A stretch of DNA of 64,000 nucleotides from Acinetobacter calcoaceticus DSM 30006 = CIP 81.8 (GCF_000368965.1 NZ_KB849780.1:1674145-1738144), one strand, 5' to 3'; shown: positions 26,983 through 35,145, numbered from the stretch's first letter. Notes: generated by a model not told the origin, from the sequence alone. Numbers and translations: made by a program.

Positions 26983-27420
26983 ATGAAAAAATATTTATTA
27001 TTACTTTTACTCAGCTTTTATTCGATTCATTCATTTTCTTCAGACAAATTACATGGCAGTGTTTGGAAAACAATTGATGATGCAACCAATGAACCCAGAG
27101 CACTGGTAAGATTTAGCGAAGATAAAAATGGTAATTTGTCTGCTAACATCGAAAAAATACTCGTCCCAAACGAAGCCAATAAATGTACGATGTGTGAAGG
27201 TACCTACAAAAACAAATCTTTAATTGGTTTAACCATTGTCAAAAATTTAAAAAGCGTCGGTCAAAATAAATATGATAAGGGGTCTATTCTCGACCCTCAG
27301 TCTGATAAGACATATCGTTTTAGTGCAACAATGTCACCAGATGGGAGCAAACTTATCGCTCGTGGATACATTGGTATCTCTGCAATTGGTCGGAACCAAA
27401 CGTGGTATCGAATTAAATAA
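26983..27420 (+). CDS. DUF2147 secreted protein
   Basis: 145 residues. A signal peptide ends near residue 20 (HSFS). The mature part is a DUF2147 domain: GSVWKTIDDATNEPRALVRF, CTMCEGTYKNKSLIGLTIV, and a C-terminal RGYIGISAIGRNQTWYR. The CxxC pair in CTMC is common in the family. The protein is periplasmic or secreted. Function is unknown; the fold is predicted to be a small beta-barrel. It is a single gene. Confidence 0.85.
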   Translation: MKKYLLLLLLSFYSIHSFSSDKLHGSVWKTIDDATNEPRALVRFSEDKNGNLSANIEKILVPNEANKCTMCEGTYKNKSLIGLTIVKNLKSVGQNKYDKGSILDPQSDKTYRFSATMSPDGSKLIARGYIGISAIGRNQTWYRIK

Positions 27421-27523
27421 GCTTCGAGGTCTTTAAAAGACTTTATTTATAAATTGCATGGTTTTTTGACTTAATCCTTTATCTCAAGAGCCATGTAATT
27501 TTTTCCGAATCTTTTAAATATTC

Positions 27524-27640
27524 TTAAGACTTTTTAAAATATTCTCGAGGTGTTACACCAAAAGCCTTTTTGAATGCATGGCTAAAATGTGAAAAATCAG
27601 TAAAACCATAATCTAAAGCTACTTCAAAAATACTATTTAT
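27524..27640 (-). pseudogene. Remnant of an AraC-family regulator (C-terminal end)
   Basis: On the minus strand, from about 27640 to a TAA at 27524, the sequence encodes the second helix-turn-helix of an AraC protein: VALDYGFTDFSHFSHAF, then KKAFGVTPREYFKKS. The rest of the gene is missing, and the fragment abuts the stop codon of the Lrp gene at 27637. There is no start and too little left for function. It marks a deletion or replacement at this point. Confidence 0.8.
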
Positions 27641-28107
27641 AACTTTTTATCTATTTCTGGAACTTCTAACGTAACTTTTACTCGATCTAGTACAACAGTT
27701 GTCTTGAACCACTCTACATTAGAATTATTGTGAAATAGTTCATCACAAATCTTTTGAAAACGACTCATACTCGGTACTAATAGCACCAACATAAAGTCTG
27801 CCTCACCAGTGACATAATAACATTGCTGAATTTCTGGCCCAGAAAAGCTTTTTTTAAGATCATCTAGATCAGTCGCATGAGTTTTATTTACTCGAATCTC
27901 GACCAGAATTGTAATCACTTGATTTAATTTATCAGGGTCTAAAACAGCAATATTTCCAATAATATAGCCATTTTCACGTAGCTTTTGGATTCGACGCTGC
28001 ACTGAAGCGGTAGATAAATGAATAGCATCTGCTAATTCACGTAATGGGATATGGCAATCTTTTTGAAGAAGTTCAAGTAAAGCTAAATCAAATTTATCTA
28101 ATGTCAT
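27637..28107 (-). CDS. Lrp/AsnC-family transcriptional regulator
   Basis: 156 residues from ATG 28107; an ATG at 28137 would add ten residues that do not fit the family. The N-terminal helix-turn-helix has LDKFDLALLELLQKDCHIPL and STASVQRRIQKL. The C-terminal RAM domain (about 70-145) includes the GEADFMLVLLVPSM ligand-binding turn. It is divergent from the RarD-like transporter gene across about 110 bp, an arrangement seen for Lrp proteins that control amino-acid exporters. Confidence 0.9.
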   Translation of the reverse strand: MTLDKFDLALLELLQKDCHIPLRELADAIHLSTASVQRRIQKLRENGYIIGNIAVLDPDKLNQVITILVEIRVNKTHATDLDDLKKSFSGPEIQQCYYVTGEADFMLVLLVPSMSRFQKICDELFHNNSNVEWFKTTVVLDRVKVTLEVPEIDKKL

Positions 28108-28216
28108 CACAAACCATACGGTGAGAAATTTTCTCATTTATATTAGGAAATAAGAGCCTAATTATCAATCAACCTGAAATAAAATATCAATTAAAAGACT
28201 CTGCTATTAAATATCT

Positions 28217-29116
28217 ATGCATACTCAATCGAATACGGCTCTTGGTATAACCCTCAATGTAATTGGCTCTATCCTATTTGCTCTAATGTTTGCCTATACA
28301 TCTTTACTACACTCATTACAGGGAAACGAAATGTACGGTTGGCGTATATTGCTGACTTTCCCCTGTTTAACTCTTTTTATTATTTTGAAAGGAAATTGGC
28401 AACAAGTGCGTGATATATACACTCGTATATTTCTAGACCGCTTTTTCTTTTTAACTCGTATATTTTCTGCGTTTCTTATTGGATTACAACTTTGGTTATT
28501 CATGTGGGCCCCTACCAATGGTTACGGCCTCGATGTATCTCTTGGATATTTTTTAATGCCCATCATTATGGTAATTGTAGGGCGAATCGCATTTAAAGAA
28601 AGAATGTCGAGATTGCAAAAAATATCCTGTATTTTTGCCATCCTTGGAATTATTAACATGTTGGTAATATCAAAAACACTGACATGGCCAACTTTACTTA
28701 TTTGTTTAGGTTATCCTATTTATTTTTGGTTAAGACAAAAAACTAATACTAATCATATTGGAGGGCTTTGGTTCGATATGATCCTGAGTTTACCTATTAG
28801 CCTATTCTTTATTTTTAACGGGAATATTGGCTCAATTGAATTGATCAGCAACCCTGAAACAATGTGGTTAATTTCAGGCTTAGGTTTGATCAGTGCACTT
28901 GCTTTAGGCTTTCAATCTCTTTCAGCACCGCATCTAAATCTGACTCTTTTTGGGCTTCTTGTATATGTTGAACCAATACTATTATTAGCTGTATCTATAT
29001 TACTTGGTGACACCATTAAAACTGATGAATGGCCCACTTACATTGCGATATGGTTAGCGGTTTGTACTCTTATCATTGAAGGGGTAAATAGCATAAAGAA
29101 AAATACTTATGCTTAA
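28217..29116 (+). CDS. EamA/RarD-family transporter
   Basis: 299 residues with ten predicted membrane helices in two EamA halves. The start LGITLNVIGSILFALMFAY and the internal EMYGWRILLTFP resemble RarD-type DMT transporters. A short charged loop separates the halves. The adjacent divergent Lrp/AsnC regulator suggests that it exports or imports an amino acid or similar compound. The substrate is unknown. Confidence 0.85.
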   Translation: MHTQSNTALGITLNVIGSILFALMFAYTSLLHSLQGNEMYGWRILLTFPCLTLFIILKGNWQQVRDIYTRIFLDRFFFLTRIFSAFLIGLQLWLFMWAPTNGYGLDVSLGYFLMPIIMVIVGRIAFKERMSRLQKISCIFAILGIINMLVISKTLTWPTLLICLGYPIYFWLRQKTNTNHIGGLWFDMILSLPISLFFIFNGNIGSIELISNPETMWLISGLGLISALALGFQSLSAPHLNLTLFGLLVYVEPILLLAVSILLGDTIKTDEWPTYIAIWLAVCTLIIEGVNSIKKNTYA

Positions 29117-29126
29117 CTTTCGAAAT

Positions 29127-29299
29127 TTATAGCTGTCTTTTAAAAAGATTTACGACCCTGTATCCAATATGCACGATGAATGGGCCTAAAGTGGTTGCAA
29201 TTAATCGTGCAGGATATGGCTGAATAATTGTCCCCTCAATCATATTCTCAGGGAGACACAATCTCTCGGATAATCCCCCCTCAGTTCTTCAAGACTCAT
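29127..29299 (-). pseudogene. Frameshifted small gene after the epoxide hydrolase gene
   Basis: An ATG at 29299 opens MSLEELRGDYPRDCVSL and then hits a TGA. In another frame the sequence continues ENMIEGTIIQPYPARLI to a TAA at 29127, with protein-like codon use. The span is 173 bases, not a multiple of three, so a single indel would restore a frame of about 57 codons. It starts 23 bp after the stop of the gene at 29323, as a third gene of that operon. I do not recognise the family; it may be a fragment of a larger gene. Confidence 0.5.
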
Positions 29300-29322
29300 A
29301 AAATCACTTACAGATTTTGTAT

Positions 29323-29760
29323 TTAAATTTTTGGACGTAAACCTATTATTCCTATTCCCAGAAACCCTCTGATTAGTCCCTTGCTCACATTTAACCAATC
29401 AAAGTAATCACGCCACAAAATTATTTTTCCATTTTCAACTTTAAATGTACCGCATACCCAAAATCCAGCATGAAATGGCCCAATATTCACAATATCGGTA
29501 CGCTCAGTGAGGACAACGTTCCCTTTAGCAACAATTTGATGATTTTTAACTTGTAATTTTCTTGTACGGCTAAGTGCAAGCTTTATTAGACCAGCGACCC
29601 TTTTTCCACCTTTAAATGTCGGTAAAGAAACATTGGTATAAAGGATCTCAGGATGGAGTAATTCACTGATCGTGACATGATCTTGTTCCACCAGTGCATT
29701 TAGAAATCGCTCAATGATTTCTTCAGATTGCGCTTCAATATTATTTAATGTTGTTTTCAT
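29323..29760 (-). CDS. Limonene-1,2-epoxide hydrolase-family protein
   Basis: 145 residues with the NTF2-like LEH fold. The residues known to form the LEH active site have counterparts: Tyr41 and Asn43 (YTNVS), Arg87 and Asp89 (TERTD), and Asp118 (WRDYFD). This set suggests an active epoxide hydrolase that opens epoxides to diols with water activated by the Asp-Arg-Asp triad. It lies 21 bp after the metal-dependent hydrolase gene in the same operon. The natural epoxide is unknown. Confidence 0.85.
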   Translation of the reverse strand: MKTTLNNIEAQSEEIIERFLNALVEQDHVTISELLHPEILYTNVSLPTFKGGKRVAGLIKLALSRTRKLQVKNHQIVAKGNVVLTERTDIVNIGPFHAGFWVCGTFKVENGKIILWRDYFDWLNVSKGLIRGFLGIGIIGLRPKI

Positions 29761-29781
29761 TTCTGGTACTGCTCTAAAAAT

Positions 29782-30636
29782 TTAAATTTTGAGGTCTAAA
29801 CGCTTTTGCCAAAGGTTTTCCAATCTTTTGGTATCGTGGTCAAAAGGATGAAAATCTGGTCGGTAGTAATCTAAAAAATCTTTAACAGTGTGTAGTGTCA
29901 GTAATCCTTGATTACCTACTCCTTTTTTAAAAAATTTAGCGATGCCATTTAAAGAAAGTACTTGATCTGCTTTGAGTAATCTTCGTGTGTTATTTGCAAT
30001 TAAGAAAAGTAAAATGCTTCCTGCAAATGTCATATAAAAAATACGTGATAAGTATCCCCCACCTGATGCTACATAAGCATCAAAAAACACCGCTTTATGT
30101 TCGTTTTCTTCAACCGCATGCCATAGCCATAGCTCGGCAACTGGACCTACTAAGCGATGATTCCACTGATCATTACGCAAGAGTTCGGCGCCCAAGGTTG
30201 CAGTGATATGTTCAATCGCACAACCAATCGACATGATATGCATAGTTGGTAATATTTTTTGCATTAGGGCATATAAGGCTTTAACTTCATTCTGTAGCTC
30301 ATTGATATTGATTTGCTGTTCATCTGCATAACGGTTAAATGCCAAATGCTCTTTAGCATGCATCGCTTCTTGTCCAATAAAAGCACTTATCTCTGCTTGA
30401 AGCGCAGGGTCATCAATTTTGTGCCGAATATTTCTCAAAGCCTCAATCAACATTAATTCTCCTTGGGGAAAAATAGCTGACATTGCATTCATCAAATGTG
30501 TGAAATAAGCGTCATTATCAAACCAATAGCGCGTTGAACTGGTGAAATCAAAACTTAATCGTCTGACTGGAAAAGATGCTTTCAAACGATGTGCTATGGA
30601 AGAAGGTTTAGATTTAATGGCTTCAAGCGTAGACAT
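29782..30636 (-). CDS. Metal-dependent hydrolase, PF10118 family
   Basis: 284 residues from ATG 30636, which fits the family better than the upstream in-frame start at 30699 and lies just after the 28-bp palindrome. It belongs to the predicted metal-dependent hydrolase family PF10118. Likely metal ligands are in QEAMHAKEH and the later HAVEENEHK. A hydrophobic helix lies near residue 200 (MTFAGSILLFLIAN). It is the first gene of an operon with the epoxide hydrolase and is divergent from a TetR gene. Its reaction is not known. Confidence 0.82.
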   Translation of the reverse strand: MSTLEAIKSKPSSIAHRLKASFPVRRLSFDFTSSTRYWFDNDAYFTHLMNAMSAIFPQGELMLIEALRNIRHKIDDPALQAEISAFIGQEAMHAKEHLAFNRYADEQQININELQNEVKALYALMQKILPTMHIMSIGCAIEHITATLGAELLRNDQWNHRLVGPVAELWLWHAVEENEHKAVFFDAYVASGGGYLSRIFYMTFAGSILLFLIANNTRRLLKADQVLSLNGIAKFFKKGVGNQGLLTLHTVKDFLDYYRPDFHPFDHDTKRLENLWQKRLDLKI

Positions 30637-30648
30637 AATTATTCCAAT

Positions 30649-30676
30649 TACAAAAGTACCAATTGGTACTTTTGTA
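30649..30676. promoter_or_regulatory. Perfect 28-bp palindrome, candidate TetR operator
   Basis: The half TACAAAAGTACCAA (30649-30662) is followed directly by its exact reverse complement (30663-30676). It ends 12 bases from the hydrolase ATG at 30636 and lies between this operon and the divergent TetR gene at 30768. Length and symmetry fit a TetR-dimer operator that represses the operon and probably the regulator itself. Confidence 0.8.
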
Positions 30677-30767
30677 GATTGCTTTATATTCCTAGTCAAT
30701 AGTTATTTTTTATCCAATTGAAATTCATATATTTATTTCAAGAGCTCAATGTTTTAAAAAAACAATC

Positions 30768-31511
30768 TTGAGCCAAAAAGCGGTTAGTGATAGTTTTAGC
30801 AAGATTTCAAATTTTAGAAGAATTAGTGTGGAAAAACTCTCTGGCGCTTACGATACTCAAGCAGCAGGCTTACCCAGAGGTCGTACTAGCCTGTTAACCG
30901 AAGAAACACGTGAAAAGCAACGCCGACGTTTGGTTAAAGCAGCCATCAGTGCATTTGCAGAAAAAGGATTTGCTGCTACAACGATTACAGACATTGTTAA
31001 AAGAGCACGAGTATCTAAGCAGGCATTTTATGAAATATTTGAAAATAAAGAAGATTGTTTTCTAGCAGCAGATGATTTAGGTAGAAAAGCTTTATTTGAG
31101 CAAGTTCTCTCTGAAATTAAACTTGAAGGTATTAGTGCAGATCAATGGATTAGGTCCTCTGTCCGCGCCTATTTACAACTATGTAATAGCGAACAAGACT
31201 TCACCAAGGCTTGGGCAATCGAGTTCCCAAATGCAGGAAGTCGCTGTCTAGAACAACGTAATTTGTTTTTCGCAGAGTTAGGGAAAAGACTGAAATCTAT
31301 ACATAACGTTATTAAAATGAATCACCCTGATCAATGGGTAAGTGTTCCTGATTTATTTTATGATGCAGCTATTGGCGGCGCTTATGAAATTATTTTTCGC
31401 TATATTTGTCAAAACAAGTTTACTGAATTATTAGATATCGAAGATGATCTCGTTAAATTCATTCAATTTTCTATTGGATATAAACAAGTCGAAACCAGTA
31501 TTAGCAAATGA
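30768..31511 (+). CDS. TetR-family transcriptional regulator
   Basis: 247 residues from TTG 30768. A GTG at 30828 follows AGAAG at 7 bases and may be the true start (227 residues). The helix-turn-helix lies near residues 55-100: EKGFAATTITDIVKRARVSK then QAFYEIFENKEDCF. The longer N-terminal tail is typical of TetR proteins that control lipid or alkane-type oxidation genes. It is divergent from the PF10118/epoxide hydrolase operon, with the 28-bp palindrome in between. Confidence 0.87.
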   Translation: MSQKAVSDSFSKISNFRRISVEKLSGAYDTQAAGLPRGRTSLLTEETREKQRRRLVKAAISAFAEKGFAATTITDIVKRARVSKQAFYEIFENKEDCFLAADDLGRKALFEQVLSEIKLEGISADQWIRSSVRAYLQLCNSEQDFTKAWAIEFPNAGSRCLEQRNLFFAELGKRLKSIHNVIKMNHPDQWVSVPDLFYDAAIGGAYEIIFRYICQNKFTELLDIEDDLVKFIQFSIGYKQVETSISK

Positions 31512-31581
31512 CTGACATGACAGTTATTTAATTTCTACTATAACTACTCTTAAAGGTCACAGAAGATTACTTCGATATTCC

Positions 31582-32142
31582 CTACAACTTATTCAACCCC
31601 GCCAAAAAACAATCCAACACCCTTTCCCTTTCATCAACCTGATCCGAACTTAAAAGCTGAATAATGGCCCCCTCAATCATATATAAAAATAGTTTGGCGT
31701 CTTGAAAGGAAGCATCGGTTTTAAGTGCTCTAAGTTGGCTATAGATTTCATTGGTGAGCCATGTTCGATATTTAATTGCGACCTGATACGCTTTTGGATA
31801 GGTCAGTTTCGTTTCAAAAATGGCTTTAAATAATAGATAGTACAGCCCTTCTAAATCGGTGTGTAAGAAATAGAGCTTCTTAAGCTTATCAACCACATTA
31901 GTGTTGCAGTCATACTCAGCAATTGAAACCACTTTTTCTTTTAAACGTTCTTTTTGCACAATCAAACAGATTTCAACAAACCTTTCCTTAGAGTGAAAGT
32001 AGTTATAAAAAGTCGCTTTGGGAATTTCACACTCTTTCACAATTCGGTCGATTCCAACAACATGAAATCCGCGATGGTGAAATAAATCAATCGCCTTATT
32101 AACGACTTGTATGGCACGTGTTGGAAGAACTAACTTTGGCAT
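31582..32142 (-). CDS. TetR-family transcriptional regulator
   Basis: 186 residues from ATG 32142 (MPKLVLPTRAIQVV); the frame is open to 32238, but the extra 32 residues do not look like TetR. The helix-turn-helix includes HRGFHVVGIDRIVKECEIPK and ATFYNYFHSKERF. There is no obvious divergent target: upstream lies the structured RNA region at 32350-32640. The gene may regulate itself or a distant target. Confidence 0.85.
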   Translation of the reverse strand: MPKLVLPTRAIQVVNKAIDLFHHRGFHVVGIDRIVKECEIPKATFYNYFHSKERFVEICLIVQKERLKEKVVSIAEYDCNTNVVDKLKKLYFLHTDLEGLYYLLFKAIFETKLTYPKAYQVAIKYRTWLTNEIYSQLRALKTDASFQDAKLFLYMIEGAIIQLLSSDQVDERERVLDCFLAGLNKL

Positions 32143-32349
32143 AGTTTTACCGTTATAAAAATTCTTGTTGTTTCTAAATGAGATACTTTTTTGGGAGAAA
32201 AAAAGGCATAGCAAAGCCGTAAAGACTGTGCGTGGCACATCTCAAGTTTTATTGTTGATGCAAGTTTTTTTGAGCCGTAATGACTTAAAGCCTGAAAACC
32301 TTAGGGTGATCAAGCTGCTTTAATTTTTTAAGCTGTGTCGTTATAGCTT

Positions 32350-32631
32350 TTGGCAAGGGCTGCCAAGAAATAATGGATGTGCAAAGCCAACTCCTTTTTA
32401 TTGGGAGTTCTGCCAAAACATTAAAATTATGGTGGCAGAACGAAAGAGGGGTTGACGGACTGGTCTCAGAGGCCAGCACACCCGAAGGTGTCCCCCCTCC
32501 CGTTCCACCTTAGAGGGGGCACGAGGGGCTAAACACTAAAAGAAAGCTCTTTTAATGCTCTGAGAAGCGGTCCGTCAAAACCGACTGGCAATGTAGGCCA
32601 GCACGCAAAGGATAGTGTCCAACCCTTTTGC
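32350..32631 (+). ncRNA. Structured RNA, candidate C4-like antisense RNA
   Basis: A GC-richer island with a chain of hairpins: TTGGCA/TGCCAA (32350-32366), GTTCTGCCA/TGGCAGAAC (32407-32441), CTGGTC/GGCCAG (32460-32476), ACACC-CGAA-GGTGT (32478-32491), CCCCCTC/GAGGGGG (32493-32519), then CTGGC/GCCAG (32585-32601) and GCAAAGG/CCTTTTGC (32605-32631). TTGACGGAC at 32452-32460 is exactly complementary to 32570-32578. Layout and the CGAAGGTGTCCCCCCTCC segment resemble the phage C4 antisense RNA family as I remember it. Strand is inferred. No antirepressor gene follows, so it is probably a prophage immunity remnant. The rest of the gap 32143-32831 holds only the repeat at 32671. Confidence 0.5.
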
Positions 32632-32670
32632 AGTCAAGCACACAAAATGACATTTGTTTTAAATTAGATC

Positions 32671-32726
32671 ATTAAAAAGTAAGGATAAATAATGAGTGAG
32701 TTATTGTTAAATTGGGGTTTATAAAA
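32671..32726 (+). repeat. Dispersed 55-bp element, copy 2
   Basis: A 56-bp stretch that shares a 23-base block (32671-32693) and a 26-base block (32701-32726) with 435-489. This copy keeps the 10-codon ORF listed separately. It begins 40 bases after the last hairpin of the structured RNA. It has no inverted ends or target duplication, so it is not an ordinary transposable element. Confidence 0.75.
32692..32724 (+). CDS. 10-codon ORF with Shine-Dalgarno sequence
   Basis: ATG 32692 to TAA 32724 encodes MSELLLNWGL. AAGGA precedes the start at about 7 bases, and the conserved repeat block includes both the ribosome site and the stop. It could be a leader peptide, a tiny toxin-like or regulatory peptide, or the truncated start of a lost gene. 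Translation is unproven. Confidence 0.35.
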   Translation: MSELLLNWGL

Positions 32727-32831
32727 CAGGCATAAACTAAAACAGCCAAGTGTAGATAAGTCTTGAGCTGAATATACACAGATGTTATGTATATTGCCGA
32801 TTTGAACCAAGAAAATAATTTACTCTTAAAT

Positions 32832-33458
32832 TTATTTTTTCATAGGTAGTAGTAAAACAGGGTCTTCAACATCATAACCAGTTTCTTCTGGAACCCCCAG
32901 ATATTTAACGACAACTAACCTCTTATTTTGTTTAGGCACTCTATAATTTTGGGAAATTTTTATTGCTTTGGTGTAATGAACCGCAATATGGGTCTTACTT
33001 TGTAAAGACGGCGATTTTACAACATATTCAGTTTTATATTGTGTCATCTTTTCTGAAGGATCAGACCAAGCTGATATTTGATTCTGATGACTTTTTAATC
33101 TTTGAATTTTTACAGTCTTACTATTACTTACGATCAAAGGGGTTAAATTCTTTTTAATTTTTTTTATAGCCTTATTAAATCCACTACTATCTTGATCATA
33201 ATCAATTTTATGGGTTTTTGGATTGATATATAGAGATCGAACTTCAATAAGTTTATCGGGTGATTTACTATTTAACAGATAATAATATAATTGTGGTAGA
33301 CGACCTCGACCATCTTCATAATGTCTTAATACATAAAGTTTCTTGTCTTTTTCCTGATAACCCAATACTTCAATTTTTTGTCCACCACCCACTGTCGCAT
33401 AAGTATGTGCGGATAACGTAAAAATAGCACTAAAACTTAGAATTTTTAGAAACTTCAT
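32832..33458 (-). CDS. Secreted protein of unknown function
   Basis: 208 residues with a clear signal peptide ending near residue 21 (SAHTYA). The mature protein is basic and rich in Lys, Tyr and Ser, with no cysteine pattern and no domain I recognise. It is probably periplasmic. It is a single gene in the irregular stretch between the C4-like RNA and the paaI remnant. Codon use is AT-rich like its neighbours. Confidence 0.6.
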   Translation of the reverse strand: MKFLKILSFSAIFTLSAHTYATVGGGQKIEVLGYQEKDKKLYVLRHYEDGRGRLPQLYYYLLNSKSPDKLIEVRSLYINPKTHKIDYDQDSSGFNKAIKKIKKNLTPLIVSNSKTVKIQRLKSHQNQISAWSDPSEKMTQYKTEYVVKSPSLQSKTHIAVHYTKAIKISQNYRVPKQNKRLVVVKYLGVPEETGYDVEDPVLLLPMKK

Positions 33459-33645
33459 TAGCTGATATCCTTGTGATTTTTTAGCTATCTTATATAAATA
33501 TTAACCAGATTAAAATTACACTTCAGTAAGTGATGCTTACTGTTTTTTCTATTCTTTTGTAGAAAAGCACCCTCACTAATGACTACTTATTGGTCTTATA
33601 TTCCGATGCTGTACTACTCTTTTTTCAATAACTCAAATATTAACG

Positions 33646-33712
33646 GATGCAAATAAAGCGATCCGATTATTCAAATCATCTGTTATCACAACTTCATAAT
33701 GTGCGAATTTTT
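33646..33712 (-). pseudogene. Remnant of a paaI-like 3' end
   Basis: 67 bases align without gaps to the 3' end of the intact paaI (38363-38429), with about 60 identical positions, same strand. It translates as KFAHYEVVITDDLNNRIALF, against KFAHYEVVITDGLNNRVALF in PaaI. No other part of the gene is present. The differences are mostly silent or conservative, so this was a functional allele or paralog before truncation. Confidence 0.85.
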
Positions 33713-33753
33713 ACAACGGAGGTCAGGAATTAGTTTGGTCGAAAAATAGAAAA

Positions 33754-34605
33754 TTAAGGTTTAATAAATAACTTATTATTAGGGAAATCAATTAGAATTT
33801 TATGATTCCGAATAAAATTATTACCGATTACTCCATCGACATTCATATGCTTAAAATCACCATCGACTAGCATAGTATTAATTATTAATTTATTTTCAGC
33901 CCCATTGACTAACACTTTCATTGCATTGCAATTATTTTGATCTAGATTACTCATGACCTCTTCACAAGAAATCGCATCGTAATCCGTTTTTATTCTTTCC
34001 TTCCAAAATAAAGATAGTGTTGCTCCCGTATCCAAATTCATCTTGTACTTTTGATTGCCATTTTTTATCTCAATAGTTACACCTTCTTCGTTAACAACGA
34101 GAGGTAATGATATCCATTGACTTAAATCTGTTTTTAATTGACTTATATTTTCAACAACTGATAATTTTTTCTTTTCATAATCAATGAGAATAACTTTATC
34201 CTTAAATAATTTTAACCCGATCACCATGCTGTCAGGTTTTTCTCCATTCTCTAACACCAGCCCCCATGGCGTAAGAGATACCCCTTCAACGTAATTAAAT
34301 GGCATACCATTTATCATTGCTTTATCGATTAGAAACTTATCATTCGTGTATATTCTGCCAGATAGGTCCATACTACGTTCTTTCTCACCAGTCACTTTAA
34401 CTCCAGGAGTCTTGGCGATAAACTCTTTTGAAAAATGAAAAGGAGTTAATGAACCTGTATCAATCATAAATTCGCCACTTACACCATTTATAGTTACGTT
34501 TGACATAGGGAGTAAGCTTTTATCAAATGTTAATGGAATTTCCATTGCTGAAGTGGCAGAAAATGGATTCAATAACATCAAAAAAAATATAAAATTATTC
34601 TTCAT
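33754..34605 (-). CDS. Secreted two-lobed retropepsin-like aspartic protease
   Basis: 283 residues with a signal peptide ending near Ala20 (SATSA). Two active-site motifs of the retropepsin-like type are present: Asp49-Thr-Gly-Ser (FMIDTGS) and Asp192-Thr-Gly-Ala (MNLDTGA). Each half also ends in a similar strand: GLKLFKDKVILIDYEKKKL and GNNFIRNHKILIDFPNNKLF. The gene thus looks like an internal duplication giving both lobes in one chain, as in pepsin, whereas most bacterial relatives have one DTG and dimerise. It is likely periplasmic. The target is unknown. Confidence 0.75.
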   Translation of the reverse strand: MKNNFIFFLMLLNPFSATSAMEIPLTFDKSLLPMSNVTINGVSGEFMIDTGSLTPFHFSKEFIAKTPGVKVTGEKERSMDLSGRIYTNDKFLIDKAMINGMPFNYVEGVSLTPWGLVLENGEKPDSMVIGLKLFKDKVILIDYEKKKLSVVENISQLKTDLSQWISLPLVVNEEGVTIEIKNGNQKYKMNLDTGATLSLFWKERIKTDYDAISCEEVMSNLDQNNCNAMKVLVNGAENKLIINTMLVDGDFKHMNVDGVIGNNFIRNHKILIDFPNNKLFIKP

Positions 34606-34834
34606 TATTCAAATATCTCTATTCCAACTATTGCATAGTCATAAGATTAAAAAGCGGGTTAAGACTATCTCAATTCATTTTTCTTTGATAGCTGTTTAAG
34701 AGCATTATCCTTTAAAGTCAGTATATTTCCATAAAGTTAAGAATATACGTTTTACAGCTTATTCAAGTATTGACATTGAATTTCTGTTTCAAAGTCATTT
34801 GATTACATGAACCAGATAAAACTTATAAAAGCTA

Positions 34835-34860
34835 AATAAAGAAGCCGAAGCCTCTTTATT
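34835..34860. terminator. Hairpin with CGAA tetraloop
   Basis: Arms AATAAAGA and TCTTTATT enclose a mismatch, a GC/GC pair and a CGAA loop. It lies in the non-coding stretch upstream of the aspartic protease gene and just before the LysR remnant. It is a plausible bidirectional terminator left from an earlier gene order. Confidence 0.45.
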
Positions 34861-34909
34861 CTTATCGCACTAAAAATCAGTCTTTAATCATTGCGAACTC
34901 TTGCGCTGA

Positions 34910-35060
34910 AGTGTTGGAAACTTGGTAGAAAAAGATTTAATTGCAGTCCCAATTAGTAAGGAAATTCCTTTCCGATTGGTTGCCTCTCCTGAATATTTAG
35001 AAAAATACGGAACGCCCCAATCTATAGATGACCTTAAAAAGCACAAAGGCATCTATATAC
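34910..35060 (+). pseudogene. Remnant of a LysR-family regulator (effector domain)
   Basis: From 34910 the plus strand encodes GNLVEKDLIAVPISKEIPFR, then LVASPEYLEKYGTPQSIDDL and KKHKG. This is the central effector-binding segment of a CrgA-type LysR protein. A TGA lies just upstream, and similarity stops near 35060. Neither the helix-turn-helix nor the C-terminus is present. It is a fragment, not a gene. Confidence 0.8.
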
Positions 35061-35145
35061 ACCTCCTTTTTATTTGTTTTATACCAGCCGTAGATTGATG
35101 TCACCTGCTTTTAGAATTGTTAAAGATACCTTGAGTGAAATATAA

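Noticed and set aside
435..32726. A composite mobile element bounded by the two 55-bp copies
   Set aside because: The 32 kb between them holds ordinary chromosomal genes, the copies have no inverted ends or transposase, and no target duplication is seen.
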